Of a stretch of 51,403 nt of DNA, positions 41,328 through 50,900 are shown piece after piece; position 1 is the stretch's first letter; each line of letters opens with the position of its first letter. The stretch comes from Planctomycetota bacterium (GTDB lineage Bacteria; Planctomycetota; Planctomycetia; Pirellulales; UBA7805). A program made the translations under genes and the position numbers. The notes under the pieces are model-generated. The model saw only the letters and a list, made by a program, of their open reading frames with translations, did no database searches and was not told the origin of the DNA. The stretch is from the NCBI GenBank assembly GCA_003389215.1, contig QQVP01000017.1, positions 1 through 51,403 of the forward strand, given 5' to 3'.

Positions 41328-42083
41328 ATGCGACATCGAAGACGCGGCCGCACATTGGGACGTTCCCCCGCTCACCAAAGAGCCCTGCTGCGCAATCTGG
41401 CCAGTGCGCTGTTCCTGACGGAGCGCGACGAGGACGAGCTGCTCGACGAGAATCCACTCGCCTCGGTGCCGAAGGTCAAGGGCCGCATCGTCACAACCCT
41501 GCAGAAGGCCAAGGAAGTGCGACCCCTGGTCGAGCGCTGCATCACGATTGCCCGCCGGGCCTTGCCCGCGCAGGAAGCCGCCGACAAGTATGCCACGGAA
41601 GCCGTCCGCGGACAGCCGGAATACAAGCGCTGGCGCGAAAGCGAGGAATGGCAACAGTGGAACCAGGCGATTGCCCCGGTCCTCGCTGCCCGGCGTCGTG
41701 CCATCAAGTTGCTGGGTGATAAGCATGCGGTGCGGGTGCTGTTCGATCAGGTCGCGCCTCGCTTCAAAGATCGTCCCGGCGGCTACACCCGCGTCTTGCG
41801 GTTGGCCGAGCCCCGCTTGGGCGACGGCGGGACCCGCGCGATTCTGGAGTTCGTGGGCATTCACGACCGTGTCCGCGAAAAGTCGGTCAGTCCCGCCTTC
41901 GACGAGGACGAGACGCTGACCACGACGCAGGAAGAAGAAGTCGTCGAAGAGGAAGTCAAGGAAGAAGCCGCGGCCGCCGAGACCGGCGAAGATGCGGCGG
42001 CTGAAGAGGCTGCGGCCGATGCCGGCGAAGGCGACGCCACCGACGAATCTTCCGGCGACGCCGATTCCAAAGAGAAGTCGTAG
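41328..42083 (+). CDS. rplQ: 50S ribosomal protein L17 with insertions and an acidic C-terminal tail
   Basis: L17 is at the tunnel exit. The start MRHRRRGRTLGRSPAHQRALLRN and the end of the core (RLAEPRLGDGGTRAILEFV) are L17-like. At 251 residues it is about twice the E. coli length (127). Two things account for this: extra sequence in the core (about residues 75-130, including EYKRWRESEEWQQWNQ) and an acidic Ala/Glu tail from about 192. The tail resembles those of NusG and RpoC here in composition. It closes the alpha operon after rpoA. Confidence 0.93.
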   Translation: MRHRRRGRTLGRSPAHQRALLRNLASALFLTERDEDELLDENPLASVPKVKGRIVTTLQKAKEVRPLVERCITIARRALPAQEAADKYATEAVRGQPEYKRWRESEEWQQWNQAIAPVLAARRRAIKLLGDKHAVRVLFDQVAPRFKDRPGGYTRVLRLAEPRLGDGGTRAILEFVGIHDRVREKSVSPAFDEDETLTTTQEEEVVEEEVKEEAAAAETGEDAAAEEAAADAGEGDATDESSGDADSKEKS

Positions 42084-42252
42084 CTCGGCCCGACGCGTCC
42101 TCGCAGCAGATTGATCTTGGCACGCGGCCTCGTTTCGGCGATCCTCGCAGGTCGCACGACTGTGCTCGCCCGGCTACGACCGTGCTCGACCCTTCACGGC
42201 TTCGCTCGCCCCCTTCAAGTCAGTGATCGTCCGCTGCGGAAAAGGACCTTCC

Positions 42253-42900
42253 GTGCCGCGCCGCCCACCAGCTCGCTGCTTCGCGCCGTCGCCTGTCGCT
42301 CGATCGCGTCCGACGTCGCCCGGCTTCGACTTCACCCGACATATCCGCGCCGTCTGCGCCGATATGATTGCCCGGTTGCCCGAGCTGAAGCACATCGATC
42401 TCGATCGCGTGGCGATCAGCTTCAACCAGGCCCGCAAGGCGGTCGGCCACGGGCTGCAGGCCACGCTCACGCCGATGCGTTTCGAAGAAGGTCGGCTGTG
42501 GACCGTGCGAGGTGGTCGCCGCTATACGGCCCAACGACTCTACGGCCCCGATGGCCGTGAGTTTCTCTACATCCTCAGCTTCTATCTGCCGCGATTTCTC
42601 AATCACCGGCTCGAGGAAAAGCTCGTGACCATTCTGCACGAGTTGTGGCACATCAGTCCGCGGTTCAACGGCGACCTGCGGCGTCATGCCGGCCGCTGTT
42701 ACGTGCATACTCGCAGCGAACGTGAATACGACGCCGCCATGGCCCGGCTGGCCCGCAAGTGGCTCTCACTCGACCCGCCCCACGAGGTCTACGGGTTTCT
42801 CCATGCTTCCTTTGCCCAGTTGCAGCGCCGGCACGGTCGCATCTTCGGTACCAAGATTCCGCATCCCCGGCTGATTCCGCAGACCGGCGATGGCCGTTGA
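42253..42900 (+). CDS. Putative zinc metallopeptidase (HExxH), 215 aa
   Basis: The motif TILHELWHISPRFNGD gives HELWH, a classic HExxH zinc site, near residue 132, with a following acidic/His-rich segment (RRHAGRCYVHTRSEREYDAA) that could supply the third ligand. The N-terminal part (FDFTRHIRAVCADMIARLPE and ISFNQARKAVGHGLQATLTP) resembles the small putative phage-type metallopeptidases as I recall them; that placement is tentative. There is no signal peptide, so it is probably cytoplasmic. The GTG at 42253 is preferred because AAAGGA precedes it by 6 bases; a GTG at 42223 lacks a ribosome-binding site. It follows rplQ by 169 bases. Confidence 0.7.
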   Translation: MPRRPPARCFAPSPVARSRPTSPGFDFTRHIRAVCADMIARLPELKHIDLDRVAISFNQARKAVGHGLQATLTPMRFEEGRLWTVRGGRRYTAQRLYGPDGREFLYILSFYLPRFLNHRLEEKLVTILHELWHISPRFNGDLRRHAGRCYVHTRSEREYDAAMARLARKWLSLDPPHEVYGFLHASFAQLQRRHGRIFGTKIPHPRLIPQTGDGR

Positions 42901-43077
42901 GGGCCGGTACCGCCTGGTTCGTTCACGTGGTTTGCCGCGACGTGTCACGCGCGCGATAACGGTCGCGCTCCCCGGCCCCGCGGCGGTCAGCTGCCATTGA
43001 CGCGCATCGCGGCGACATCTACCCTACGCCGCCCATTCTCTTCAAATTCTGGTCCCTTCGCCCGCGCCGTTTCTCGC

Positions 43078-43944
43078 ATGGAAGCTCGGTGGAAGCTCGT
43101 TCTCCTGCTGCTACTCGCGCCGTTCGCTTGCGGCTGCGCGCGTTGGAACTCCGCCGACTTGGAATCATCGAGTGGCTCGCCGCTAGAGCCTCTCAAACCA
43201 CGCCGCGAGCAGATCGTGGTCGACGCCGTCTTCCTGCGGCTCTCGCCCGAGCAGGCCAAATCGCTCGACGCCATCTGGTCGGCGGTCGACGAACAGGCCA
43301 TCGACCCGGCGGTGCGACATCGACTGTCCCGCAACGGCTATCGGGCAGGCTACCTGGGTCACGACTTGCCAGCCGACCTGCAGGCTTTGATCGAGACGGC
43401 GCAGAACCCCGTCGTCGATGCCCGCAATCTCGATCCCGCCCAGGCCCACGAGCCAGGCGCGACCCGACATCAGCTCTATCTTCGCGACCAAAGTCGGGCG
43501 GAACTGGTCGTGGCTCCCGCGCAGGCGCAACTGCACGCCCTCGTCTGGCATGACGGCGGCGTGGAGGGAAGCACCTATCAAGACGGACAGCCGCAATTCT
43601 CCGTGCAGGCTCAACAGCGCCCGGGCGGGCGCATCGAGCTGCGACTGATTCCCGAGATCCACTACGGACCGTTTCAACAGCATTACGCCGCCGGCGAAGC
43701 GTCCATGTTCCGACTCGACGCTCGTCGCCGCCGGCAGACCTTCGCAGAATTGGCCATGGCGGCCGGACTGGCCCCGGGCGAATCGTTGCTACTCGGTCGT
43801 CAAACCGCCCGGCGCGGCACCTTGGGCGACCGCTTCTTCGGTGGCGGCGAGCAAACCCCGATTGCCGACCGATTGCTGCTGCTGCGTTTGGTCGAAGAAC
43901 CGGTCGACGCCCTCTTTGCTCCGGCAGCACCGACGGGCGACTAG
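43078..43944 (+). CDS. Probable lipoprotein or secreted protein of unknown function, 288 aa
   Basis: The ATG at 43078 gives MEARWKLVLLLLLAPFACGC, a signal peptide whose end is cysteine-rich like a lipobox, though it does not match the strict consensus. The remainder is soluble with no recognised domain; a phrase such as ELRLIPEIHYGPFQQHY resembles beta-rich exported proteins. An upstream in-frame TTG (42997) is possible but would put 27 residues before the signal. The stop codon TAG is inside the left end of repeat copy B, so the repeat touches the coding sequence. Function unknown. Confidence 0.7.
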   Translation: MEARWKLVLLLLLAPFACGCARWNSADLESSSGSPLEPLKPRREQIVVDAVFLRLSPEQAKSLDAIWSAVDEQAIDPAVRHRLSRNGYRAGYLGHDLPADLQALIETAQNPVVDARNLDPAQAHEPGATRHQLYLRDQSRAELVVAPAQAQLHALVWHDGGVEGSTYQDGQPQFSVQAQQRPGGRIELRLIPEIHYGPFQQHYAAGEASMFRLDARRRRQTFAELAMAAGLAPGESLLLGRQTARRGTLGDRFFGGGEQTPIADRLLLLRLVEEPVDALFAPAAPTGD

Positions 43945-44104
43945 AGCGTTCTTCAGATCGATGTAGCGTCCGCGGCGGATAGCGAGGCAAGTTGGACAAG
44001 GAGACCGAAGCAGGCGAATCGAGGAGATTCGTCGATGCAGGTCGACGACGTCAAACGCGGTCGCAGCCCGCCGAGACGCGACAGGGAAATGAAAAGCGCT
44101 CGAG
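43941..44104 (+). repeat. Structured dispersed repeat, copy B (164 bp)
   Basis: It begins CTAGAGCGTTCTTCAG at 43941 and ends at CGCTCGAG (44097-44104), an inverted pair of ends. The interior matches copy A (2275-2436, minus strand): GCGAGGCAAG, CAAGGAGACCGAAGCAG, ATTCGTCGATGCAGGTCGAC and GCC-AGACGC are shared. Its hairpin, GGCGAATC (44013-44020) with GATTCGTC (44026-44033), is the counterpart of that in copy A, with one full compensatory pair change (T-A to C-G) and one A-T to G-T change. The left end overlaps the stop codon of the lipoprotein-like gene. It lies between convergent genes. Confidence 0.75.
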
Positions 44105-44114
44105 AGCGTTTTTC
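44091..44114. terminator. Bidirectional terminator-like hairpin at the end of repeat copy B
   Basis: GAAAAGCGCTC (44091-44101) pairs with GAGCGTTTTTC (44104-44114), 10-11 bp with one G-T wobble; because the central bases are few, the real loop is CGAG. A-runs and T-runs flank it symmetrically, so it can act on both strands between the convergent genes ending at 43944 and 44113. It overlaps the TGA stop of the minus-strand gene (44113-44115). Confidence 0.6.
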
Positions 44115-44652
44115 AGAAGGCGAGTATCAACAGCAACGCCACGAGGCCGAACAGGCCAACTCCCGCCAGCACCAACAGCCACCAGGGGGCCTGTGCCAAC
44201 GCCTCGCGGGGTAGCCACTTTGGCCGCCCGCTCGGTGCGCCCTCGGACTTGGCCACCTTGGCCGCCAACGAGGGCAGCGGTCCGGCGACCTCCAATTCGG
44301 CCGAGCGGAGGAGCCAGTCTTCGCCTTCGATCGCCGGCAGCTCTTCCAACCCGAGTTGCTCGAACTCCGCCGCGACGTCGAACTCGTCTACCTCGTCCGC
44401 GTCGAAACCGGTCCTCCGCGTCGCGACGACGTTGTGCGCAGCACGACTCGTGTCGGCCGCCTGCGGGCCCCCGGAGAGCAGCGTCTTGGCGAAGTAGGAG
44501 TTGATATAGCCCTCTTCGACCAAGCGCCGCGCCAGCAGCACCGGATGGACGGGATACTCGGCCATGGCAACCTGTTCGCGCAGGCTGTCGACCTGCATCG
44601 GCGGGAGCACGCCCCAGGTTTCAATGAGGTCCAGAAACTCTGCCGTCTTCAC
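44113..44652 (-). CDS. C-terminally membrane-anchored protein with a kinase-associated-like N-terminal domain, 179 aa
   Basis: The N-terminal ~60 residues (DLIETWGVLPPMQVDSLREQ, then LARRLVEEGYINSYFAKTLL) resemble the short helical module found at the N-terminus of many planctomycete Ser/Thr kinases and related proteins, with the pattern 'Lv..g.lt.yqa..ll.G'. No kinase domain follows. A charged linker leads to a single C-terminal transmembrane helix (WWLLVLAGVGLFGLVALLLI), so it is a tail-anchored protein with the module in the cytoplasm. It is convergent with the lipoprotein-like gene. The domain link is from memory and unproven. Confidence 0.7.
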   Translation of the reverse strand: MKTAEFLDLIETWGVLPPMQVDSLREQVAMAEYPVHPVLLARRLVEEGYINSYFAKTLLSGGPQAADTSRAAHNVVATRRTGFDADEVDEFDVAAEFEQLGLEELPAIEGEDWLLRSAELEVAGPLPSLAAKVAKSEGAPSGRPKWLPREALAQAPWWLLVLAGVGLFGLVALLLILAF

Positions 44653-44792
44653 GGCTTACCTCCGCGCGGTGGTTGTCGCTGGCGAAAATGCAATGGCATC
44701 GTGCGATGCCGGCTGGCTAGACTGAACGCTGCGGGACGCGACGCGATTCAGATCAGGAAGAATCAGGCTACCTGTCAATTCGGGAGAACGTC

Positions 44793-45041
44793 ATGGGAAT
44801 TCTATCATGGGCCGTGTTCGGCTTGATCGCCGGAGTGCTGGCCAAGTGGATCCTGCCGGGCAAGGATCCGGGCGGCATCCTCATCACGATTCTGCTCGGC
44901 ATAGGCGGGGCCGTCGTTGGCGGCTTCATCGGCACCCAACTCGGCTTTGGCGACGTTACGGGCTTCAATCTCAAGAGCTTTCTGGTTGCCGTCGGCGGGG
45001 CCCTGCTCCTGCTGTTGGGCTACCGCATGATTACCAAGTAA
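44793..45041 (+). CDS. GlsB/YeaQ/YmgE-type small membrane protein
   Basis: 82 residues with three hydrophobic segments: WAVFGLIAGVLAKWILPG, ITILLGIGGAVVGGFIGTQL and FLVAVGGALLLLLGYRM. The motifs GLIAGxLAKxILPGxDPGG and GGAVVGGFIG are those of the transglycosylase-associated, stress-linked family, sited in the inner membrane. The biochemical function is not established. GGGAGAA precedes the ATG. It is divergent from the gene at 44113-44652 and convergent with the potassium channel gene. Confidence 0.92.
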   Translation: MGILSWAVFGLIAGVLAKWILPGKDPGGILITILLGIGGAVVGGFIGTQLGFGDVTGFNLKSFLVAVGGALLLLLGYRMITK

Positions 45042-45058
45042 TTGCCGCGGCGTCGACG

Positions 45059-45808
45059 TCAGGCACCACGGGAAGCTTCACGGACCGCGTCGTGGCGGCC
45101 AGAGCGGTCGCGTCCGCCACGAGGAAGCTGTCCGATCAGCCAGGCCACAAGTACCGCGATGTAGAACTGTCCGGTGACGGCCTGCATCCAGGAAAGCGTT
45201 CGCGCGATGCCGGTGAGGGGCCGGATGTCGCCGTAGCCGAGCGTCGACATCGTGACGAAGCTGTAGTAGATCAGCGTCGAGAGCTCGCCGACGTCGCGAT
45301 CGGCCTCGGGAACGACGAAGATACTCGGCTCGAAGGTCTCCGGGTCGAGCTGCAGCAAGGCCAGGTACAACATCGACCAGGCCAAGCCGAGCAGCAAGTA
45401 GCTGGTTACCACGCCGAAGATCGAGTGGTAGGAACTTAAGTGGCGACGAATCGTGCTCGTCAGCAGTAGGATCGCCATCGCCAGAAAGAAGGCGCCGTCG
45501 AGCAGTAGGCTGGTGACGATCAGCGGCCGGTTGTGATATTCGCGGAAGAACTCCGTCGACCAATTCAAGGGGGCCGCCACGGCGACGATCATTAGGCTCA
45601 CGGCGAACACAAGGCCCCGTTTGCGTGCCGTGATCGCCGCGCTGATCAGCACCACCGTGAGACCGAAGTGCATCAGCTGACGGCCGAAATCGCTTTTCTC
45701 GAAGATAGGCACGACCAGCAACATGAAGACCAGCGAGACGAAGAGGATGAGGAGATAGTACGGTCTATTCGCGTCGATGCGCTCGCCGGATACGGTCGTT
45801 TGGGCCAT
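45059..45808 (-). CDS. Potassium channel of the two-helix pore (Ion_trans_2) type, 249 aa
   Basis: The selectivity filter reads VTMSTLGYGDIRP (about residues 201-213), with TLGYGD as in K+ channels, preceded by the pore helix LIYYSF and followed by a final inner helix. Five to six hydrophobic helices precede the filter in total (for example YYLLILFVSLVFMLLVVPIF and LVFAVSLMIVAVAAPL), so it is a six-helix-like channel without a recognisable S4 charge pattern. No RCK domain follows; the chain ends in a short basic tail. The ATG at 45808 (MAQTTVSGERI) is chosen because the earlier frame is not membrane-like. Converges with the small membrane protein gene. Confidence 0.88.
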   Translation of the reverse strand: MAQTTVSGERIDANRPYYLLILFVSLVFMLLVVPIFEKSDFGRQLMHFGLTVVLISAAITARKRGLVFAVSLMIVAVAAPLNWSTEFFREYHNRPLIVTSLLLDGAFFLAMAILLLTSTIRRHLSSYHSIFGVVTSYLLLGLAWSMLYLALLQLDPETFEPSIFVVPEADRDVGELSTLIYYSFVTMSTLGYGDIRPLTGIARTLSWMQAVTGQFYIAVLVAWLIGQLPRGGRDRSGRHDAVREASRGA

Positions 45809-45955
45809 GGGGCGACGTCGCTTGCTCACGTGCGAAAGAGGGGAGCTTCCGAAAGAGTCGTCTGGGATGACTTTCCAGTTAAACCGACGTCGGCCGTGAT
45901 AGCAAGCTGAATCTGCTAGCACGCGCGCTGCGGAAGGGATAGCACTACTTGTGCG

Positions 45956-45984
45956 TTGTCGATTTCCTGCGGTCTCGCTACAAT
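45956..45984 (+). promoter_or_regulatory. Candidate promoter of kdsD-kdsC and the following gene
   Basis: TTGTCG (45956-45961) and TACAAT (45979-45984) are 17 bp apart, about 105 bases before the kdsD ATG. The two boxes match consensus at four and five of six positions. It lies between the divergent potassium channel and kdsD genes. Confidence 0.5.
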
Positions 45985-46088
45985 CCGCGACCCGCCTGGC
46001 CTCCGCGCCGCGACTCTCCGCTCACCACGCGGTGGCGGCCCTGCAACCTTCGACCAGCACGCCACCAACCGTCAAGGATGACGAAGCG

Positions 46089-47348
46089 ATGAGCATGCCC
46101 GCCCCCCTTTCGCCCGACCCTGTCCCCGCGCGACTTCACCCGGTCGACCCTCCCGCGTCACACGACGACGCGACCGATCCCGCCGACTGGGCCGCCGTGG
46201 CGGCGGCCGCCGCCCGCGACGGCAGCACCGCGCTCGATATGACCAGCCAACTTCGCTATGCCCGTGACATCGTGCGGATCGAAGGTCAGGCCCTGCTGAA
46301 TCTCTCGCGACGGCTCAACGGCAACTTGTGTCTGGCGGTTACCGCGCTCTTCGACTGCCGCTCCAGTGTCATCGTCACCGGCATGGGCAAGGCCGGCCTG
46401 ATCGGTCAGAAGATTGCCGCGACGCTGGCCTCGACCGGCACCCGCAGTCACTTTCTACATCCGGCCGAAGCCTTCCACGGCGACCTCGGCCGCATCCATC
46501 GCGACGACGTGGTGCTGCTCCTCTCGCAAAGTGGCGAGACGGACGAGGTCACACAACTCTTGCCATCGCTGGCTCAGCTCGGCGTCACGACGATCGCCAT
46601 CACCGGCAAGGCCACCAGCACGCTGGGCCACGCCGCCTCGATCGTCTTGGAACTCGGTCCGCTGCAGGAGGCCTGTGCCTTGGGCCTGGCCCCCAGTACC
46701 AGCACCACGGCCATGCTTGCCGTGGGCGATGCCCTGGCCCTGGTCACCAGTCGCATGCGGAACTTTCAGCCCGCGGACTTTGCCCGCTTCCATCCCGGTG
46801 GCAGCTTGGGTCGTCAGCTCAGTCGCGTGGATGACTTCATGCGTCCGCTGGACGAGTGCCGTGTGGCCGAAGAAAACCAGACAGTTCGCGAGGTCTTACA
46901 GCGTCGCCGCGTCGCCGCCCGTCGCAGCGGAGCGATCATGATCACCGACGCCGGGGGCCGGCTGACCGGATTCTTCACCGACAGCGACCTGGCCCGCTTG
47001 TTCGAGAGTCGGCGTAACGAAGCCCTCGATGGCCCCATCGGCGAGGTGATGACGGCCGATCCGGTGACCGTGCCGGTCGGGGCGATGATCAGCGACGCCC
47101 TCGACATCCTGGCTGAACGCAAGATCAGCGAGCTCCCGGTTCTCGATCCCGACGGCAAAACGGTCGGCCTGGTCGACATTACCGATCTGCTGGCCCGGGG
47201 ACTCGATGTCGGCGAGCGTCGCGCGGCTTCGTCGCCCGCGGCCGCCGCGGCCCCAGAGGCAGATCGCCCGACCGCTGCCCCGCGTTCGTCCGTTCCCCGC
47301 CCCAACTTCCTCGACGAGATGCACGGCCGGGCCGCCGAGAACGCCTAG
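46089..47348 (+). CDS. kdsD: D-arabinose 5-phosphate isomerase (KdsD/KpsF family)
   Basis: It interconverts ribulose 5-phosphate and arabinose 5-phosphate, the first step of Kdo synthesis. 419 residues against ~328 in E. coli: an N-terminal extension of about 50 residues and a Pro/Ala-rich C-terminal tail make up the difference. The SIS domain has IVTGMGKAGLIGQKIAATLA, FLHPAEAFHGDLGRIHRDDV and LLSQSGETDEV; two CBS repeats follow (HPGGSLGRQL linker, then VREVLQRRRVAARRSG and KISELPVLDPDGKTVGLVDI). It is followed 37 bases later by kdsC and belongs to a Kdo gene block. Confidence 0.93.
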   Translation: MSMPAPLSPDPVPARLHPVDPPASHDDATDPADWAAVAAAAARDGSTALDMTSQLRYARDIVRIEGQALLNLSRRLNGNLCLAVTALFDCRSSVIVTGMGKAGLIGQKIAATLASTGTRSHFLHPAEAFHGDLGRIHRDDVVLLLSQSGETDEVTQLLPSLAQLGVTTIAITGKATSTLGHAASIVLELGPLQEACALGLAPSTSTTAMLAVGDALALVTSRMRNFQPADFARFHPGGSLGRQLSRVDDFMRPLDECRVAEENQTVREVLQRRRVAARRSGAIMITDAGGRLTGFFTDSDLARLFESRRNEALDGPIGEVMTADPVTVPVGAMISDALDILAERKISELPVLDPDGKTVGLVDITDLLARGLDVGERRAASSPAAAAAPEADRPTAAPRSSVPRPNFLDEMHGRAAENA

Positions 47349-47385
47349 CCCGTCGTCCGCCTTCGCACCCTCCAGGCCGCCCACC

Positions 47386-47907
47386 ATGCTTGCCGACGAA
47401 GCGTTGCAATCGATCCGCCTGATTCTCTCCGACGTCGACGGTGTGATGACCGACGGCGGTATCGACTTCGACAACCAGGGCATCGAAACGAAACGCTTCC
47501 ACATTCGCGATGGACTGGGTATTCGCATGTGGCAGAAGGCGGGCCATCGCTTCGGAATCGTCACCGGTCGCAGCTCGCACATCGTCCAGGTCCGCGCCGG
47601 CGAGCTGGGCGTCGACGTGGTGCGTCAGGGTGTCAAGGACAAAACGCCGGCCGTGCGCCAGATCATCGAGCAACTCGAGCTCGCAGCTCACGAAGTTTGT
47701 TACATCGGCGACGACCTGCCCGATCTGGGACCGATTGGCCTGGTCGGCCTAGGCGTGGCGGTCGGCGATGCCGCGGCCGAGGTTCGCAACGCGGCGGCCA
47801 TGACCACCCAGGCCGGAGGCGGCGACGGCGCGGTTCGTGAGGTCGTCGAGCGGCTGCTCAAGGCGCAGCATCGCTGGGACGATCTGGTAAGCGCCTACAC
47901 ACGCTAG
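47386..47907 (+). CDS. kdsC: Kdo 8-phosphate phosphatase (KdsC, HAD family)
   Basis: It removes phosphate from 3-deoxy-D-manno-octulosonate 8-phosphate to give Kdo. 173 residues, matching the tetrameric cap-less type. HAD motif I is LILSDVDGVMTDG (the nucleophile Asp and DxDG are intact), motif II is VTGRSS, motif III is the Lys of QGVKDK, and motif IV is YIGDDLPD. The ATG at 47386 follows kdsD by 37 bases. kdsD-kdsC adjacency matches the proteobacterial yrb/lpt locus. Confidence 0.95.
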   Translation: MLADEALQSIRLILSDVDGVMTDGGIDFDNQGIETKRFHIRDGLGIRMWQKAGHRFGIVTGRSSHIVQVRAGELGVDVVRQGVKDKTPAVRQIIEQLELAAHEVCYIGDDLPDLGPIGLVGLGVAVGDAAAEVRNAAAMTTQAGGGDGAVREVVERLLKAQHRWDDLVSAYTR

Positions 47908-47961
47908 ACGGCCGCTCGCCACATCGCGCCTCCGCCCCGCCCCGTACCTCCGACGCCCCGC

Positions 47962-50900
47962 ATGCTCGCCAAACTCGCCCGCACCGCCTTGAGCTTTGCC
48001 GTCGTGGTCGTGGCCTATTGGTCCTACGCGCTGGCGGTCGTACCGTGGATCGAGCCGGAGGCCGAACCGATTGCAGCAGTCCCTGTCGGCGGAGACGACT
48101 ACGTCAGCGGGACCGCACGCCGCGAGCCGATCCTGGACCTGGTGCGACCGTTTCTGCCCGAGGGGGCGTGGGAGCTGACGGGCGAACCGATCATCCTGGG
48201 GAGCGATCAGTTCACGCTGCTGATTCCCGACTACAACACCGACGAACAGGACAAGCTGCGACTCGATAGCTGCACCCTGGTCTTCTTTCCCGATGGCGAG
48301 CCGACCAAGGCGAACCCCACCCCAAGCGTAATCGTGCTCCGCGCGCCCGAAGGAGCCGTGTTGACCTTCGCCGACGGCGTCGACCTGAGTCGGCTGAAGA
48401 TGGGCAAGATGCAAAGTGGCTTGCTCACGGGCGAGGTGACGATCGATGGCGTGCTGACGCGGCCGTCCTCGGAAGTCCAAGGCGACCGACCTGGCGAGGT
48501 GCGTCAAGTCGCCGCGGAGTCACAACGCTTGCTCGTCCGCACCCGCGACGTTCAACTGACCGACGATCGCATTTGGACCGACGCGGCGGTGCAGTTCGCC
48601 CTCGGCGAAAGTCGCGGCAGCGGTCGGCGATTGGTCATCGAGATGACCGAGATCGAAGAGATTCAGGGCGCGCGGACGGAAAGAAAACGAAGCGTCAAGT
48701 CGATCGAAATCTCCGAACAGGTCGCCCTGCAGCTGGCGATGACCCCAGATGCCGGTCCGCTGGCAATGGGACAGGACCTCGGCGCCGAGGCCGACATTGT
48801 CGCGCAACCGGCGGGGGTCGCAGCGGCGGTTGAGCAAGCGGCGACGGCGGAGCAAACGACGGACGTGGTCGAGATCACCTGCCAGGGACCGTTCCGTTTC
48901 GACGCCCTGAGCCTGGTGGCTACCTTCGAGCAGCACGTCGACGTAAAGCGAAACGCCCCGCAGGGGGCCTTCGATCATCTGGCGTGCGCCCTGTTGTCGG
49001 TCTTCTTCGCCCGCAGTGCCGGCGGCCAGATGGAACCCCGCCGTGTCGAGGCGGCCGGCTTTCCGGTCATCGGCAAACGGGTCGGCGAGGACGCCGAGTT
49101 GCGGTGCGAACACCTCGTCTATCATCTCGACACCGGCACGATCGCTCTCAAGAGCGACGATCGCGTCCGTTTGCGACGCGGCGACGACATCGTTGAAGCC
49201 AGCGAAGTTCAGTATCAAACCACCGACAGCGGCGCGATCGGCGAACTGCTGGCCGCCGGTCGCGGTTTTCTCCGGGCCAAGCTGCCCGGCAACGATGATC
49301 AGCGGGTCGCGGCAAACTGGACGAAGGAGCTGCGACTCCGACCGCACGAAGGTCAGAAGTTGCTCTCGGTGCTGGGCGAGGCGCAGGTCGAGTTCGGTCA
49401 GCTCGGCAAGTTGGCCAGCGATGAAATCTGGCTCTGGCTCTCCGAGCAGCCGGTCGCCCGCGACGAAGCACCGCGCGGCGCTGCCGTGGCGAACGCGGGT
49501 GCCAACGCCCCCGTCGCGCCGGAGGCCGCGGCCCCCAAGATGCGTCTGGCGCCGAAGAAGATGCTGGCCCAGGGTCGGGTCAGCATTCATAGTCCCCAGA
49601 TGCAAGCGGTCGCCGATCGGCTCGAAATGTGGTTCGTGGCGGCGAAACTGCCGTCGCCGGTCGCGGCGGCTCCCGTGGCGGCCCCGGCTCAACCTCCGCC
49701 AGGTGTGGTGCGACCCGGCCAGTCGCCCGCCGGCCAGACACCGGGCGGCCAGGCGACTCGATCGATCTACCAGGTCTCTGGCCAGGTGGTTCGCGTGCAG
49801 GTCGCCACCGACGGCGCGAAGAACGCCCTACGCGACGTCACGATCGAGGGCAACGTCGAACTTCGCGAGAAGTCGGCCGGCGGCACGTCCGGACTGTCGG
49901 TCCGCGGCGAGTCGCTCGAGCTCGTCGGAGCCGACGCGGCGACTGGCCGGCTGAAGGTTCGCGGCGACGAGCGCCGCCCCGCTCGGATCGAAGCCCGCGG
50001 GATGGTTCTCTCCGGCCAGGTGATCGAAGGAAACAAGGCCAGCAACACGCTCGAGATCAACGGACCGGGCTGGATGACGCTGCCGCTCAAACAGGACTTA
50101 CTCGGCCAGGCGGCGACCGCCCCCTTGGCCGATCGCCGGAACGCCCCTCGACAAGCCGCGACTCCGGTCGCGGGCGGCGAATCGCTACGGCTCGATTGGC
50201 GCGAGCGGATGCGCTTCGACGGACAGCGAGTCACCTTCGACGGGGACGTGGTCGCCCGCACTCCCGCCGCGGCCCCGCGACAAGAGCTGCGAACTACGCG
50301 GCTGATCGCCACGCTGACCCGCGATGTCGATTTCGCGGCACCCGGTCGCGTCGACGATCTGGGTCTGGCCATGATCCAGTGTCCCGAGCGGGCCACGCTG
50401 GCCAGCCGCACCATCGTCGAGCGTCAGCTCCAGTCCGTCGAACGGCTCGAAGTCGCCAACTTGCGATTCAACCAGACCAGCGGCCACCTGGAAGCGGCCG
50501 GACCAGGCTGGATCAAGACCCACCGGTTCGGCAGCCCCGTGCAACTAGGCGGCGCCCCCGGTGCCAATCGAGGTGCGGCGGGCGCGGGCCCAGCGGGCCG
50601 GCCGGGCGCGGCGCCAGGCTCAAGTGCCGCCGCGGCAAACGACGCCGCCAAGCAACTCACTTTCTTACGGGTCGACTTCGAAGAGAGCATGACCGGCAGT
50701 CTCCGCAGCCGCCAGCTGACCTTCCAGAACCAGGTACGCTGCATCTACGGTCCCGTGCGCGACTGGCAACACGAGCTCGATACCCACGGGTTCAACAAGC
50801 CGGGCCCCCGCGACGTGCTGCTGACCTGCGATCGTCTCACCGTGTTGCAACAGGCGGTCATCGCCGGACAGAAGACGTTCGACCTCGACGCGGTTGGCAA

